Source of the DNA: Acidobacteriaceae bacterium
GTDB taxonomy: Bacteria > Acidobacteriota > Terriglobia > Terriglobales > Acidobacteriaceae
Direction: 5' to 3'
Length of the DNA: 64,000 bases
Assembly: GCA_003151335.1 (NCBI GenBank)
Contig: PLXE01000106.1
Span: 1 to 64,000, forward strand
The position numbers and the translations under genes are program-made. Under the pieces are notes generated by a model. That model had not been told where the DNA came from. It worked only from the letters and a program-made list of their open reading frames with translations, and searched no databases. This document shows positions 10,074 through 18,767 of this stretch, piece after piece (the stretch's first letter is position 1; the number at the start of each line of letters is the position of its first letter).

Positions 10074-10802
10074 ATGCAGACTTTATCGGCGGAAGAGATC
10101 GGCAAAAGCTACCGCGGCCGAAGGGTCGTCAGCGAAGTCAGCTTCCACGTAAAACAAGGTGAAGTGATCGGTCTGCTGGGGCCGAACGGCGCCGGCAAAA
10201 CCACCATTTTCTACATTATCGTCGGACTCATTCCGTCCGAGACTGGCCGGGTCCTGATCAATGGGCAGGACATTACCCACGAGCCCATGTATCTGCGGGC
10301 CCGAAATTATGGAATCGGTTACCTGCCGCAGGAGCCATCCATCTTCCGCAAGCTGACGGTCGAGGATAATATCCTGGCGGTATTGGAGGCGCAGCCAATT
10401 TCGTGGCACGAGCGCCGGGAGCGGATGGAGAAGCTGATTGACCAGTTGGGATTGGGAGTCATCCGCAAGAACCGGGGTTACGCGATGTCGGGTGGCGAGC
10501 GTCGGCGGGTGGAGATTGCCCGCTGTCTCTGCATTTCCCCGTCGTTCATTCTGCTGGATGAGCCCTTTTCCGGAATCGATCCCATCGCGGTACTGGATTT
10601 GCAAAAGATCATCTTCGATTTGAAGGCCAGCGGCATCGGAGTGCTGGTTACGGACCATAATGTACGTGAGACCCTGTCGGTCACCGATCGCGCCTATATC
10701 ATCAACGAGGGGCGGATCTTCCGGACAGGCACGCCGGAGCAACTCGGAAATGATCCGGAAGTGAAACGAGTTTACTTAGGCGAGAGCTTCTCGTTGGTTT
10801 AA
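10074..10802 (+). CDS. lptB: Lipopolysaccharide export ABC transporter ATP-binding protein
   Basis: 242-residue cytoplasmic ATPase that powers extraction of lipopolysaccharide by the LptB2FG complex. Walker [10 protein letters not shown] is at residues 36-44, the family signature reads [13 protein letters not shown], Walker [14 protein letters not shown] follows, and the switch histidine is in VTDHN. The FSGIDP and [19 protein letters not shown] stretches are diagnostic of LptB. It abuts the LptC-LptA fusion and precedes rpoN, the same order as in proteobacteria. Confidence 0.97.
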   Translation: MQTLSAEEIGKSYRGRRVVSEVSFHVKQGEVIGLLGPNGAGKTTIFYIIVGLIPSETGRVLINGQDITHEPMYLRARNYGIGYLPQEPSIFRKLTVEDNILAVLEAQPISWHERRERMEKLIDQLGLGVIRKNRGYAMSGGERRRVEIARCLCISPSFILLDEPFSGIDPIAVLDLQKIIFDLKASGIGVLVTDHNVRETLSVTDRAYIINEGRIFRTGTPEQLGNDPEVKRVYLGESFSLV

Positions 10803-10841
10803 AATTCTTATCAGGGGCCGCGCCCCTTAGGGACCTGTTGC

Positions 10842-12590
10842 ATGGTTTTGTTGCAGCCCAAGTTAAGCCTCAAAGTCTCCCAGAAGCAGATTCTGACCCC
10901 TGGACTGGTGCAGATGGTCAGCGTCCTGGCGCTCAACAAGCTTGAGCTGGCGGACATGATCACGGCTGAGCTGACGGAGAACCCTGTACTTGAGGAACTT
11001 GACGATTCGGTCCCCTTACTCGACGAAGTCTCGGCCCGCGAAGAGAAACTGGAGCGTGACAGCTCGATTACCATCCAGGAAGAACAGCCGGTAACCGCCC
11101 AGGAAAAAGATCCTTTCGACGAAATCGATTTCGGCTCGTTCTTTTCGGAATATCTGGACCCCGGCCTGCGCACCTCGATCGAGATGGAAGAGAGCGAGAA
11201 GCCTTCATTCGAGAATTTCCTCTCCAAACCCACGACGCTCACCGACCACCTGATGTGGCAGCTGGGCTCGCTGCACGTCAACGAGGACGTGTATCGAGCG
11301 GCGGAGCTGGTGATCGGGAACCTGAACGAGGAAGGCTACCTGACTGCGACCGACGATGAGCTGCTGGGGCTGGCCGATGAGGAACAGGCGGCCAGCTTCG
11401 CTTCCCAGGCTCCGGAATCGTCCGCAGCCAGCGCGGACCCGCCGGATGAAACCGCCGCGGCCGCCGTACCGGACGAGAATGACTTGGAGCCGGAGATTTC
11501 AGAATCCACGGTGGCCATAGCTGAGGAGGAGTCCTTGGCGAGTGCCGTGCAGGCTCAGGAAGCCGGAGCTGAGGTTCCCCGTCCGACTCTCGTCCCCCCG
11601 CGGACCGTGCCGGCCCGGGTCCCTTTTAGCCGTGATGCACTGCGCGAAGCGATCGACCTGGTGCGCCAGATGGACCCTATCGGAGTTGGGGCGCGCGATT
11701 TGCGGGAGTGCCTGTTGGCGCAGTTACAGGGCTTGAAGTGCGTCGATCGCAAGAAGGTCAATGGTAGTCATGCCGCCGAACTCGAAGCGCTGGACGATGC
11801 CATCGTGCTGGTAACGGAACATCTGCACGCCCTGCAGAACAAGCGTTACAAGGAAGTGGCCAAGGCCATGGGGCGGCCCCTAGAAGCTGTGATGCTCGGC
11901 ATGGACTTCATTCGCACTCTCGATCCGCGTCCCGGCCTTCGCTACAACAAGGCCGAAGCCCGGCTGATCGAGCCTGATGTGGCCTTCGTCAAGCAAGGGG
12001 AAGAATATCTTGTCCTGATGAACGACGAAGAGGTCCCGCAGTTGCGTCTGAACCCGACCTACCGGCGGCTATTGAGCCGCGATGTGGCGGAAAAAGACGT
12101 GCGCAATTACGTCAAAGAGCGCTATAAATCGGCCATCCAGCTCATCAAGAACATCGAACAGCGCAAGCAGACCATTTTACGCGTGTGCTATTCGATCTTG
12201 GCGCGCCAGCGCGATTTCCTCGATCATGGCATTGATTTCCTGAAGCCGATGATGATCAAGGAAGTGGCGGAGGAGATCGGGGTCCATCCCTCGACGGTCA
12301 GCCGTGCCGTAGCCAACAAGTACGCTCACACCCCGCAAGGCGTTTTCGAACTCCGATACTTCTTCAGCGAGAGCGTCAATGGGCCTGAGGGTAGCGGCAC
12401 CTCGCTGCTGATTCTCAAGCGCCGAGTCAAGAAGCTCATCGAAGAAGAAGATCCCACCAGGCCGTTGACCGACGAGCAGATCACCCGCATCCTCCAGTCG
12501 CAGGGCATCCAGGTCACTCGCCGCACGGTTGCGAAGTACAGGGAAGACATGCGCATCCCGAGCACCCACCAGCGCAGAGTAAAGAACTAG
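10842..12590 (+). CDS. rpoN: RNA polymerase sigma-54 factor
   Basis: 582-residue alternative sigma factor that needs AAA+ enhancer-binding activators. The N-terminal activator-interacting region (LSLKVSQKQILTPGLVQMVSVLALNKLEL) is intact, then a long acidic linker, the core-binding domain (QMDPIGVGARDLRECLLAQL), the helix-turn-helix (VAEEIGVHPSTVSRAVANKYA) and the RpoN box TRRTVAKYRE near the C-terminus, where the usual first residue Ala is Thr. Residues about 175-265 are an unusually long Ala/Glu/Pro-rich insert. ATG 10842 follows a 39-base gap that contains GGGGCcgcGCCCC. Confidence 0.97.
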   Translation: MVLLQPKLSLKVSQKQILTPGLVQMVSVLALNKLELADMITAELTENPVLEELDDSVPLLDEVSAREEKLERDSSITIQEEQPVTAQEKDPFDEIDFGSFFSEYLDPGLRTSIEMEESEKPSFENFLSKPTTLTDHLMWQLGSLHVNEDVYRAAELVIGNLNEEGYLTATDDELLGLADEEQAASFASQAPESSAASADPPDETAAAAVPDENDLEPEISESTVAIAEEESLASAVQAQEAGAEVPRPTLVPPRTVPARVPFSRDALREAIDLVRQMDPIGVGARDLRECLLAQLQGLKCVDRKKVNGSHAAELEALDDAIVLVTEHLHALQNKRYKEVAKAMGRPLEAVMLGMDFIRTLDPRPGLRYNKAEARLIEPDVAFVKQGEEYLVLMNDEEVPQLRLNPTYRRLLSRDVAEKDVRNYVKERYKSAIQLIKNIEQRKQTILRVCYSILARQRDFLDHGIDFLKPMMIKEVAEEIGVHPSTVSRAVANKYAHTPQGVFELRYFFSESVNGPEGSGTSLLILKRRVKKLIEEEDPTRPLTDEQITRILQSQGIQVTRRTVAKYREDMRIPSTHQRRVKN

Positions 12591-12735
12591 CGGCTGTACC
12601 GGCGCCTCGTCCGGTCCCGACAACGCGCGGATTTTGTTCCCGGGCGCGTCTAACTTGAAGGGACGCCGTTGTGAGAAACGCGCCGCGGCCAAGGCAGCAA
12701 ATCAATCAAACAGGCTGCGGCGAGGAGGGAGCTCA

Positions 12736-13335
12736 ATGACAGTAGAATACTTCGGCAAGCAATACGAAATTACTCCCGCCGTTCGTGATGAGGTCGAATT
12801 GGGCCTCACCAAGCTGACCAAAATCCTGGGCGAAAACATCAAGAGCAAAGTCATCCTGTCGGTGGAAAAGCACCGCAACATCGCGGAAATCACGGTGAAG
12901 CGGCGTCGCGGCCATCTGGTGGGACTCGCCGAGGCCACGGACATGGTGGCCGCCGTCACCCAGGCCCTGGAACATATCGAGACCCAAGTGCTGCGGCACA
13001 ACGGCCGCCGCCGCAATATTGGCCGCAAGCCGAAAGACAAGAGTTGGACGGCCCCGGTGGCGGCAGAAAGCGAGATGCAGATCTCCGTGGGCGCCAACCC
13101 TGCGACCGCGGTTCCGGTGGTCGTGCATAAGTTTCCCTCCATCGCCCGCACCACCGAGGCGCACCTAGTGCACACCACGGACTCCATCGCGATGCGGCCC
13201 ATGACCATCGAGGAAGCGGTCAAGGAATGCGAATTCCGCGATCGTGCAGTGTTTGTCTTCCGCGATCCCAAGGGGCAGGTAAAGGTGTTGCACCGCCGGA
13301 AGGACGGCAAGATCGAGTTGATCGAAGTGCCGTAA
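12736..13335 (+). CDS. hpf: Ribosome hibernation promoting factor, long form
   Basis: 199-residue stationary-phase protein that binds the 30S decoding region and, in its long form, dimerises 70S ribosomes into 100S particles. The N-terminal domain (YFGKQYEITPAVRDEVE...HRNIAEITVKRRRG) is joined by a variable linker to the C-terminal dimerisation domain (MRPMTIEEAVKECEFRDRAVFVFRD). ATG 12736 is preceded by GGAGGGAGC, a good ribosome-binding site, which overrides the longer open frame from 12634. It follows rpoN as in E. coli, where only the short form occurs. A strong terminator ends the unit; ptsN and rapZ are absent. Confidence 0.95.
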   Translation: MTVEYFGKQYEITPAVRDEVELGLTKLTKILGENIKSKVILSVEKHRNIAEITVKRRRGHLVGLAEATDMVAAVTQALEHIETQVLRHNGRRRNIGRKPKDKSWTAPVAAESEMQISVGANPATAVPVVVHKFPSIARTTEAHLVHTTDSIAMRPMTIEEAVKECEFRDRAVFVFRDPKGQVKVLHRRKDGKIELIEVP

Positions 13336-13356
13336 GAAGCTCGACGAAGATAAATG

Positions 13357-13388
13357 AGGGGCGCCGATTTTGGCGCCCCTTATTGTTT
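13357..13388 (+). terminator. Rho-independent terminator after hpf
   Basis: Perfect 9-base stem AGGGGCGCC / GGCGCCCCT with a six-base loop GATTTT, followed by TATTGTTT. It closes the lptC-lptB-rpoN-hpf unit and lies against the end of gatC on the other strand. Confidence 0.88.
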
Positions 13389-13395
13389 GGAGTGG

Positions 13396-13722
13396 CTATC
13401 GTTCGATCACTTTGGGAACTTTGAAGAAGACGCCGTCCGAAGCGGGCGCATTGCGCAATGCTTCCTCGTGGGGTAGCGAAGGACGCGGCTCGTCGGCCCG
13501 CATGGCGTGCGCGAATCCCTGGGTGCCGCTCGTCTCATCGGCTTTAGCGGAGCCGTTGGCCACTTGCGCCATAGGCGCGACGTTGGCCGTGTCCAACTCG
13601 TTCAGCCGGTCAATGTAACCGAGGATGGAGTTCAGGTCCTTTAGCATGCGGGCGCGCTCATCCTCGGTCAGTTCCAGATGCGCCAGGTCGGCAACGTAGG
13701 AGACATCTTTATCGGTAACCAT
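13396..13722 (-). CDS. gatC: Aspartyl/glutamyl-tRNA(Asn/Gln) amidotransferase subunit C
   Basis: 108-residue small subunit that stabilises GatA on GatB in the enzyme converting Glu-tRNA(Gln) or Asp-tRNA(Asn) to the amide. It carries the family start (VSYVADLAHLELTEDERARM) and the ILGYIDRLNELDT helix; the C-terminal wrap segment ends FFKVPKVIE. gatA and gatB are not in this window. It is transcribed after the DciA-like gene with a 24-base gap. Confidence 0.93.
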   Translation of the reverse strand: MVTDKDVSYVADLAHLELTEDERARMLKDLNSILGYIDRLNELDTANVAPMAQVANGSAKADETSGTQGFAHAMRADEPRPSLPHEEALRNAPASDGVFFKVPKVIER

Positions 13723-13746
13723 GTTGGTCTTGTAACGATCTGCTTT

Positions 13747-14046
13747 CTAGCGCGACGGCCGATCCGTTTGGTTCCTCACCACAAACTTGATCGCGTTCAC
13801 CGGCTGCGCGCTCATCTGCTTCAGGGCCGCGAGATACTGCGGGTTGAAGCTGTACAGTTGCTGTTGCCAGGTCGCGTCAGGAACTTCGACCGTCAACACT
13901 CCATCCGCGTAGCCGATGGCGCTTGTCTTTTCCGCCACCTTCGATCCGCACACCAGCGGCCAAGCCAGCAGCGGGGCGCTGTCACCACCCTCGCGATGCA
14001 GGGTGTCGGCAAAGATCTTCTTGAGTGTCGAGCCGGCATGTCGCAT
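13747..14046 (-). CDS. DUF721/DciA-like protein
   Basis: 99-residue protein with the DUF721 layout: an N-terminal helix (GSTLKKIFADTL), W-x-x-V in the middle (LLAWPLVCG), then the beta-rich DGVLTVEVPDATWQQQL segment followed by LAALKQM. In many bacteria DUF721 proteins (DciA) help load the replicative helicase; this copy is too short and divergent to claim that. ATG 14046 (MRHAG) is preferred. An open frame to 14310 would run through a tandem oligonucleotide repeat and overlap brnA. Confidence 0.66.
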   Translation of the reverse strand: MRHAGSTLKKIFADTLHREGGDSAPLLAWPLVCGSKVAEKTSAIGYADGVLTVEVPDATWQQQLYSFNPQYLAALKQMSAQPVNAIKFVVRNQTDRPSR

Positions 14047-14081
14047 AGCGTCGAAGCTTCGATTGTAAAGCAGCGGGGACG

Positions 14082-14124
14082 CTCTTCGCTTCTCGCTTCT
14101 CGCTTCTCGCTTTTCGCTTTTCGC
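14082..14124. repeat. Degenerate TTCTCGC tandem micro-repeat
   Basis: About six head-to-tail units of CTTCTCGC or CTTTTCGC in 43 bases. On the minus strand it reads GCGAAAAGCGAGAAGCGAG, similar in word content to the array at 50029-50064. It lies 36 bases upstream of the DciA-like start. Confidence 0.85.
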
Positions 14125-14215
14125 CAGAGTCGCTGTCATCCACACCCAAGCATTGTCCCTTCCCTCTGCTATCCCGACCGATGACTTTGGTCCGAGCGGA
14201 GGGACCTGCTTTTTC

Positions 14216-14470
14216 TCAACTAGCGTGGCTGAGTTCTTCGCGAATGACACGTCGAAGCGTGGCCTCCAGCGGCTCCTGGGCCCGGCGAACATGCTGCCGA
14301 AGAGCATCATTGATCAAGCTCTGATAGTTGCCTCCACCGGCGCGGTCCACCTGTTGTCGAAACCAGTCGAGAAGATCGTCATCGAGCCGGATCGTGATTC
14401 TGGTCTTGCCCTTGGGCACTTGCACGACGGCTCCGCGTTTTGCGTGGCTGAAGTCGTATTCACGTTTCAT
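14216..14470 (-). CDS. brnA: BrnA antitoxin
   Basis: 84-residue type II antitoxin. It has the BrnA signature, a ribbon-helix-helix with TRITIRLDDDLLDWFR followed by GGNYQSLINDALRQHV, which dimerises, binds DNA and inhibits BrnT. It follows brnT and overlaps it by 11 bases, the normal order for this system and the reverse of most toxin-antitoxin pairs. Expected autoregulation of the pair is family knowledge and is not visible here. Confidence 0.92.
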   Translation of the reverse strand: MKREYDFSHAKRGAVVQVPKGKTRITIRLDDDLLDWFRQQVDRAGGGNYQSLINDALRQHVRRAQEPLEATLRRVIREELSHAS

Positions 14471-14738
14471 TGTTTTCCTCGTATTGCCGCCTCTCGCGCG
14501 GAGTGGCCGGCCGCGCGGAGATCAGCCGAATTCCTTTTCCGCGCCAGGTGTAGACCACCACCAAAAGTCTCCCGAGTATGTCCATCCCGATCGTGATCCA
14601 TCGCTCTTCATTTTCGAAGTAGGAATCCCGAATTGTCAGTGCAAGATCATCTTCCAAGACGGCAACAGCATCGGCGAAGCAGACTCCATGTTTTGCGAGA
14701 TTTCTCGCCGCTTTGCCCGAATCCCACGCGAAGTCCAC
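14460..14738 (-). CDS. brnT: BrnT toxin
   Basis: 92-residue RelE-like ribonuclease toxin. The family pattern is plain: WDSGKAARNLAKHGVCFADAVAVLED, then RWITIGMDILGRLLVVVYTWRG and the C-terminal RLISARPATPRERRQYE with the catalytic Arg/Tyr residues. In the family it inhibits translation by RNA cleavage until BrnA binds. The gene looks intact and is coupled to brnA. Confidence 0.93.
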   Translation of the reverse strand: MDFAWDSGKAARNLAKHGVCFADAVAVLEDDLALTIRDSYFENEERWITIGMDILGRLLVVVYTWRGKGIRLISARPATPRERRQYEENNET

Positions 14739-14902
14739 AGTGGCTCATTGTATGCACATCTGTACACCGATGTCAAAGCTCAGCTCGCGCTCCGACGGAC
14801 ATGGCTGCAAGCGCGAACCAACGGAGTCGTAGAGCGAGACTCGCAGTGACAAATGGTCATCCGTTTGGAGGCGCTCCGCCTATCTATTACTATTGCTCCT
14901 GC

Positions 14903-16489
14903 ATGGTTTTTGCTCCCCGACGCTGGTATCGCAATCCTCTATCCCTGTTAATCGTCGTTGCAGCGCTCAGCGCGTTCGTCATCCAATCCGGGGAGCTTGG
15001 CACCTCCGACACTTCGCATCGTCTGCAGACTACGCATTCGTGGTGGACCTCGGAACCGCCGGTGTTTCCCAAGGAGTATCCCGAGTTCGGCATTCACGGC
15101 CGGGGAGGCAAGCTCTATAGCTGGTACGGCATGGGTCAGTCACTGCTCATGTTGCCCGCGGACGTGATCGGCACCGGCCTGGAGAAGTTGCCTCTCTTTG
15201 CCGCATACAACAACACCGATCCGACAGTCCGCGCGATTTTCGTCAGCTACAGCACCAACATCCTGGTCAATGTTCTGACGGCGCTGGTGTGCTTCCGTTT
15301 CTTGTGCCAGTTGGGGTTCAGCGTCAAACAGTCGGTCGCCGGCGTTCTGGCGCTGCTGTTCTGCACCACGCACCTGCACTACGCGCAGAACATGATGGAG
15401 AACAACTACATCATGCTGCTGACGCTGGCAGGTCTCTCGTTCCAATACGAGTGGCTTAGGACTGGGAGCGGACGCGCCCTGCTCATCGGTTCGCTTGCCT
15501 TCGGGCTGAACCTGTTGACCCGCCTCACTACCGGCCTTGACCTGATTGCCGGCGGAGTGTTCCTGCTTCTCGTGCTGTTGTTGGAGGATGTGCGAGGCCA
15601 CGCGCTGTGGCAGCGTTTCCTGATCTACGCGAAGACAGCGTTGCCTGTCTATGCGATCTTCGGACTGATTGACCGGCTGTATCAGTTCTACCGCTTCGGC
15701 TCGCTGTTCACGAACTACATCACTATTGCCGGTCAGGAGCAGCGGCAGCTGAATCCCTCGCTGCCAGCAAACTATCCGTGGGAAGTTCCGTTCCACGTGG
15801 GCTTTCTCGGGCCATTGATCATGCCGGAGAAATCGACCTTCCTCTTTGATCCTCTGCTAGTGCTCACGATTGTTCTCGCGGTGATCGCCTGGAAGCATTT
15901 CCGGCCGGAAGTCAGGGCTTACGTGATCACGGCCTTCCTCTTACTCCTAGGCTACATCAGCTTCTACGCGCGATACACAGTCTGGAGCGGCGACTTCGCC
16001 TGGGGGGACCGTTATGTCTCGACCGCAGTTGAATTGGCCGCGTTTATCTCGGTGCCTCTGCTGTTGCGCTGGCGGGCGTCGCTAGGAAAGCTGGTGTGGT
16101 GGATGGGAATCGCGCTGATCGCGTTCAGCGCTGCGATCCAGTTGGCCTCGCTCGCCTTCTGGCTGCCGCTGGAAATCTACCAGGAGGACACGCTGGGACA
16201 CCCGACGTTCGTGGTCTTCCTGCGCTTCAAGAACATCGCGGCCTTCGCCCTGGGGAAGATGCAGGCGTGGGGCCTGAGCAATGATTCCATGACCTACGAC
16301 CCGTGGGACTACGTCCACATCGACACTTGGAACTTCCTGCCCTTCCTGCTGCGCAGGGTCGGAGAAGCTCCACGCTGGGCGGTGAACGTGACGTTTGCTG
16401 TTTGGGGTGCGGGACTAGCCACCCTAGCTTGGGCGTTGTTGCAGCTTCGCAGAGTGCTGGTGACAGTGCACGACGAAGTCCATTGCTAG
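14903..16489 (+). CDS. Polytopic membrane protein, possible GT-C-type glycosyltransferase
   Basis: 528-residue protein with about ten to twelve hydrophobic segments. A large first outside loop after the first segment (SWWTSEPPVFPKEYPEFGIHG, GKLYSWYGMGQS) and a later loop with WSGDFAWGDRYVSTAVELAAF recall bacterial GT-C / dolichyl-phosphomannose-type transferases that use lipid-linked sugars. No firm catalytic motif can be named, so the function is open. ATG 14903 gives a short basic N-terminus before the first segment; the frame is open from 14633 but that part is antisense to brnT. Confidence 0.65.
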   Translation: MVFAPRRWYRNPLSLLIVVAALSAFVIQSGELGTSDTSHRLQTTHSWWTSEPPVFPKEYPEFGIHGRGGKLYSWYGMGQSLLMLPADVIGTGLEKLPLFAAYNNTDPTVRAIFVSYSTNILVNVLTALVCFRFLCQLGFSVKQSVAGVLALLFCTTHLHYAQNMMENNYIMLLTLAGLSFQYEWLRTGSGRALLIGSLAFGLNLLTRLTTGLDLIAGGVFLLLVLLLEDVRGHALWQRFLIYAKTALPVYAIFGLIDRLYQFYRFGSLFTNYITIAGQEQRQLNPSLPANYPWEVPFHVGFLGPLIMPEKSTFLFDPLLVLTIVLAVIAWKHFRPEVRAYVITAFLLLLGYISFYARYTVWSGDFAWGDRYVSTAVELAAFISVPLLLRWRASLGKLVWWMGIALIAFSAAIQLASLAFWLPLEIYQEDTLGHPTFVVFLRFKNIAAFALGKMQAWGLSNDSMTYDPWDYVHIDTWNFLPFLLRRVGEAPRWAVNVTFAVWGAGLATLAWALLQLRRVLVTVHDEVHC

Positions 16490-16524
16490 GACGCCTCTGC
16501 GCGGATCGGCACCGTCTGTCAGTG

Positions 16525-17160
16525 CTACCCAAATGGGAGCGGGGACTTTCCCGGTGGGTACGCCTTCCCCAGCGTCTCAGCTCTAAACAATCTGTCGTCG
16601 ATGCGATGCAGGCGCTTGATCATGCCCGGCGTCAGCAACTTGTAGTGATGAATTTCCAGCAGGTGATAAATGATGAACCAGATCGGCTCCTCCGTGGTCA
16701 TCCACGCCTGATCGTCGAACCGTGCCAGATTGACGGGACGCGAAAAGGTGCGTAGGGTGCGCTCGCGCCGCAGGTTGAAATAGATATTGAAGTAGCTCAT
16801 GGCCAGCTCGCGCAAGGACCGGTACACCGGCTCGCGATAGCGGCAGCCCACATAGTTCGACTTGGCTACCGCACCCCAATGCCCCTTCACCCGGTAAATG
16901 GCGAGCACATGGTCTGTATCGTGTTCCGCTTCAAAGTCGATTATCAGCGGCAGATAGCCGTTGGCGCGCAAGGCTGCGGCGGCAAAGATTGCCCCCTCGA
17001 AGCAATGGGAAGTATTTTCGCGCAGCACTCGCCGGGGCGACCACGCAGTGTCGGCCAGATGGTAGGGCATGTCATCCAGGAATCGTTGAATGCCATATGG
17101 ATCTTTCAAACTGCGCAGCTTGCGCAGTTCCGCCGGAGTGAAGCCGTGTTCGTTGTTCAT
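16525..17160 (-). CDS. Transglutaminase-like cysteine protein
   Basis: 211-residue soluble protein with the core of a transglutaminase-like fold: the likely nucleophile in TSHCFEGAIFAAAALRANGY, then a histidine in DTDHVLAIYRVKGHWGAVAKSN. Bacterial members act as peptidases or uncharacterised cysteine hydrolases. The C-terminal half (TTEEPIWFIIYHLLEIHHYKLL) is unknown to me. ATG 17160 is used; ATG 17184 lies inside a micro-repeat and is less likely. It converges with the upstream membrane protein. Confidence 0.62.
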   Translation of the reverse strand: MNNEHGFTPAELRKLRSLKDPYGIQRFLDDMPYHLADTAWSPRRVLRENTSHCFEGAIFAAAALRANGYLPLIIDFEAEHDTDHVLAIYRVKGHWGAVAKSNYVGCRYREPVYRSLRELAMSYFNIYFNLRRERTLRTFSRPVNLARFDDQAWMTTEEPIWFIIYHLLEIHHYKLLTPGMIKRLHRIDDRLFRAETLGKAYPPGKSPLPFG

Positions 17161-17474
17161 GATTGAGCGATAAGCATTGACCACAGAGAAACAGAGGCAC
17201 CGAGAAATTCAAAGCATTAAAGCATGAGCAGTGTACCGCATCACGCCATGTATCGATCCAAAGTAAATTGACCACCACCACATTCAGCCACTGAGTCAGG
17301 AATCCTTCCCCACTCCGGATGCATCTTTTCTCAGAATTCCTGGACTGATGGAAAATCAATCAACTAGGGATGGGCACGGATTCTTCAGGATCTTCCTTTG
17401 GTTAGCAGAAGCCGGGACTTACGTGGATGTGTGAGAACTCTCTCCGTCTGCCTTACATGGTTACCCAGTTCAGA
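17161..17474. other. Intergenic region between the pyrC end and the transglutaminase-like gene
   Basis: About 310 bases without a plausible gene. It contains the short repeat-like string CCACAGAGAAACAGAGGCAC (from 17181), a word I recall as a dispersed micro-repeat in acidobacteria. The rest is AT-richer than average and shows no clear terminator for pyrC. Confidence 0.55.
17180..17207. repeat. ACAGAG-type micro-repeat
   Basis: Degenerate repetition of CACAGAG / ACAGAGG / CACCGAG in 28 bases. It lies 20 bases upstream of the start codon at 17160 on the minus strand. Confidence 0.55.
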
Positions 17475-18767
17475 TCAGCCCTCATAGACGGCCTTGCCGT
17501 CCACAATCGTCGCAACAATTTTTCCGGTGAAGCTCCAGCCATCGTACGGCGTGTTCTTGGATTTGGATTTCGATTGCGAGGCATCGAAGGTCCATTTCTT
17601 CTTGGGATCGAAGATGGTGACATCCGCATGCGAACCCGGCGCCAGACTGCCACGTCGCGCAAGGCCGAAAATCCTGGCGGGACTTGCCGATAGCAACTCA
17701 ACGATGCGCCACAGTGGCAGGCTGAAGTGCTGATGTAAAACCGTGACCGCAATCGCGAGTGCCGTCTCCAGGCCTGTGATGCCGAAGGCGGCACGCTCGA
17801 ACTCCACTTGCTTCTCGTGGAAGGCGTGAGGCGCGTGGTCGGTCGCGATGGCGTCGATGGTGCCATCGGCAATGCCTTCAATCAAGGCAGCACGGTCGGC
17901 TAGCGAGCGGAGCGGCGGATTCATCTTGTAGTGCGTGTTGAAGTCGCCAACGTTCTCATCCACCAGCGTGAAGTGGTGCGGCGTGACCTCGGCGGTCATG
18001 CGTACTCCCGCCTTCTTCCCGCGGCGCACAGCTTCCAGGGCCTCACGCGTCGAGAGATGCGCCACATGCACATGTCCCCTGGTCGCACCGGCCAACGCGA
18101 TGTCGCGTTCCACGATGTTCGCCTCGGCGGCGTTCGGCATGCCGTGCAAGCCCAGGCGAAACGAGGTAGCGCCCAGGTTCATCGAGCCGTCGGCGGTCAT
18201 GCGCGTGTCCTCGGCATGCTGCACCACGGGGATGTTGAGCTTGGCGGCAGCATGCAGCGCGTCGTGCATCAGACGATCGTTGAGAATCGGCTTGCCATCG
18301 TCGGTCACTCCGACTGCGCCAGCTTTCTTCAAGGCGGCAAAGTCCGTAAGCTTCTCTCCCAGGCTGCCCACGGTCGCCGCGGCGACGGGAAAGACGTTCA
18401 CCAGCGCGCCACGTTCGGGAGCCTGCATCCAGCGGGTGATTTCTGCCGAGTCGTTTACCGGCACGGTATTGGGCATGGCGCAGACGGAGGTGAATCCGCC
18501 GGCCGCCGCCGCGGCAGTGCCGGTGGCGATGGTCTCTTTGTGGGACTGACCGGGCTCGCGCAGATGCACGTGCAGATCGATGAAGCCAGGAGCAACGATG
18601 CACCCCTTCGCGTTAAAGCTCCGCTGGGCCTGACTGCGAAGCTTTCCCGGCGCCGCCACAGCAGCCACCCGCCCTTCGCGCAGGAGAACATCCATCTCCT
18701 GGTCGACGCCGCTCGCGGGATCGACGACTCGTCCGCGTACGATGAGCAATGAGTCCATGTTTTCCAT
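17475..18767 (-). CDS. pyrC: Dihydroorotase
   Basis: 430-residue zinc amidohydrolase that closes carbamoyl-aspartate to dihydroorotate in pyrimidine synthesis. The metal site DLHVHLREPGQSHKE and the later VVQHAED and IATDHAPH motifs identify the class I (Bacillus-type) enzyme. The start codon at 18767 directly follows the pyrB stop with no gap, so the two are translationally linked. A second in-frame ATG three codons in is also possible. Confidence 0.97.
   Translation of the reverse strand: MENMDSLLIVRGRVVDPASGVDQEMDVLLREGRVAAVAAPGKLRSQAQRSFNAKGCIVAPGFIDLHVHLREPGQSHKETIATGTAAAAAGGFTSVCAMPNTVPVNDSAEITRWMQAPERGALVNVFPVAAATVGSLGEKLTDFAALKKAGAVGVTDDGKPILNDRLMHDALHAAAKLNIPVVQHAEDTRMTADGSMNLGATSFRLGLHGMPNAAEANIVERDIALAGATRGHVHVAHLSTREALEAVRRGKKAGVRMTAEVTPHHFTLVDENVGDFNTHYKMNPPLRSLADRAALIEGIADGTIDAIATDHAPHAFHEKQVEFERAAFGITGLETALAIAVTVLHQHFSLPLWRIVELLSASPARIFGLARRGSLAPGSHADVTIFDPKKKWTFDASQSKSKSKNTPYDGWSFTGKIVATIVDGKAVYEG

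Noticed and set aside
10815-10827. GGGGCcgcGCCCC as terminator between lptB and rpoN
   Set aside because: Only a 5-base stem and no T-run; the genes look like one transcript.
14082-14124. CRISPR-like array
   Set aside because: The units are 7-8 bases without spacers; it is a simple tandem micro-repeat. No true CRISPR array was seen anywhere.
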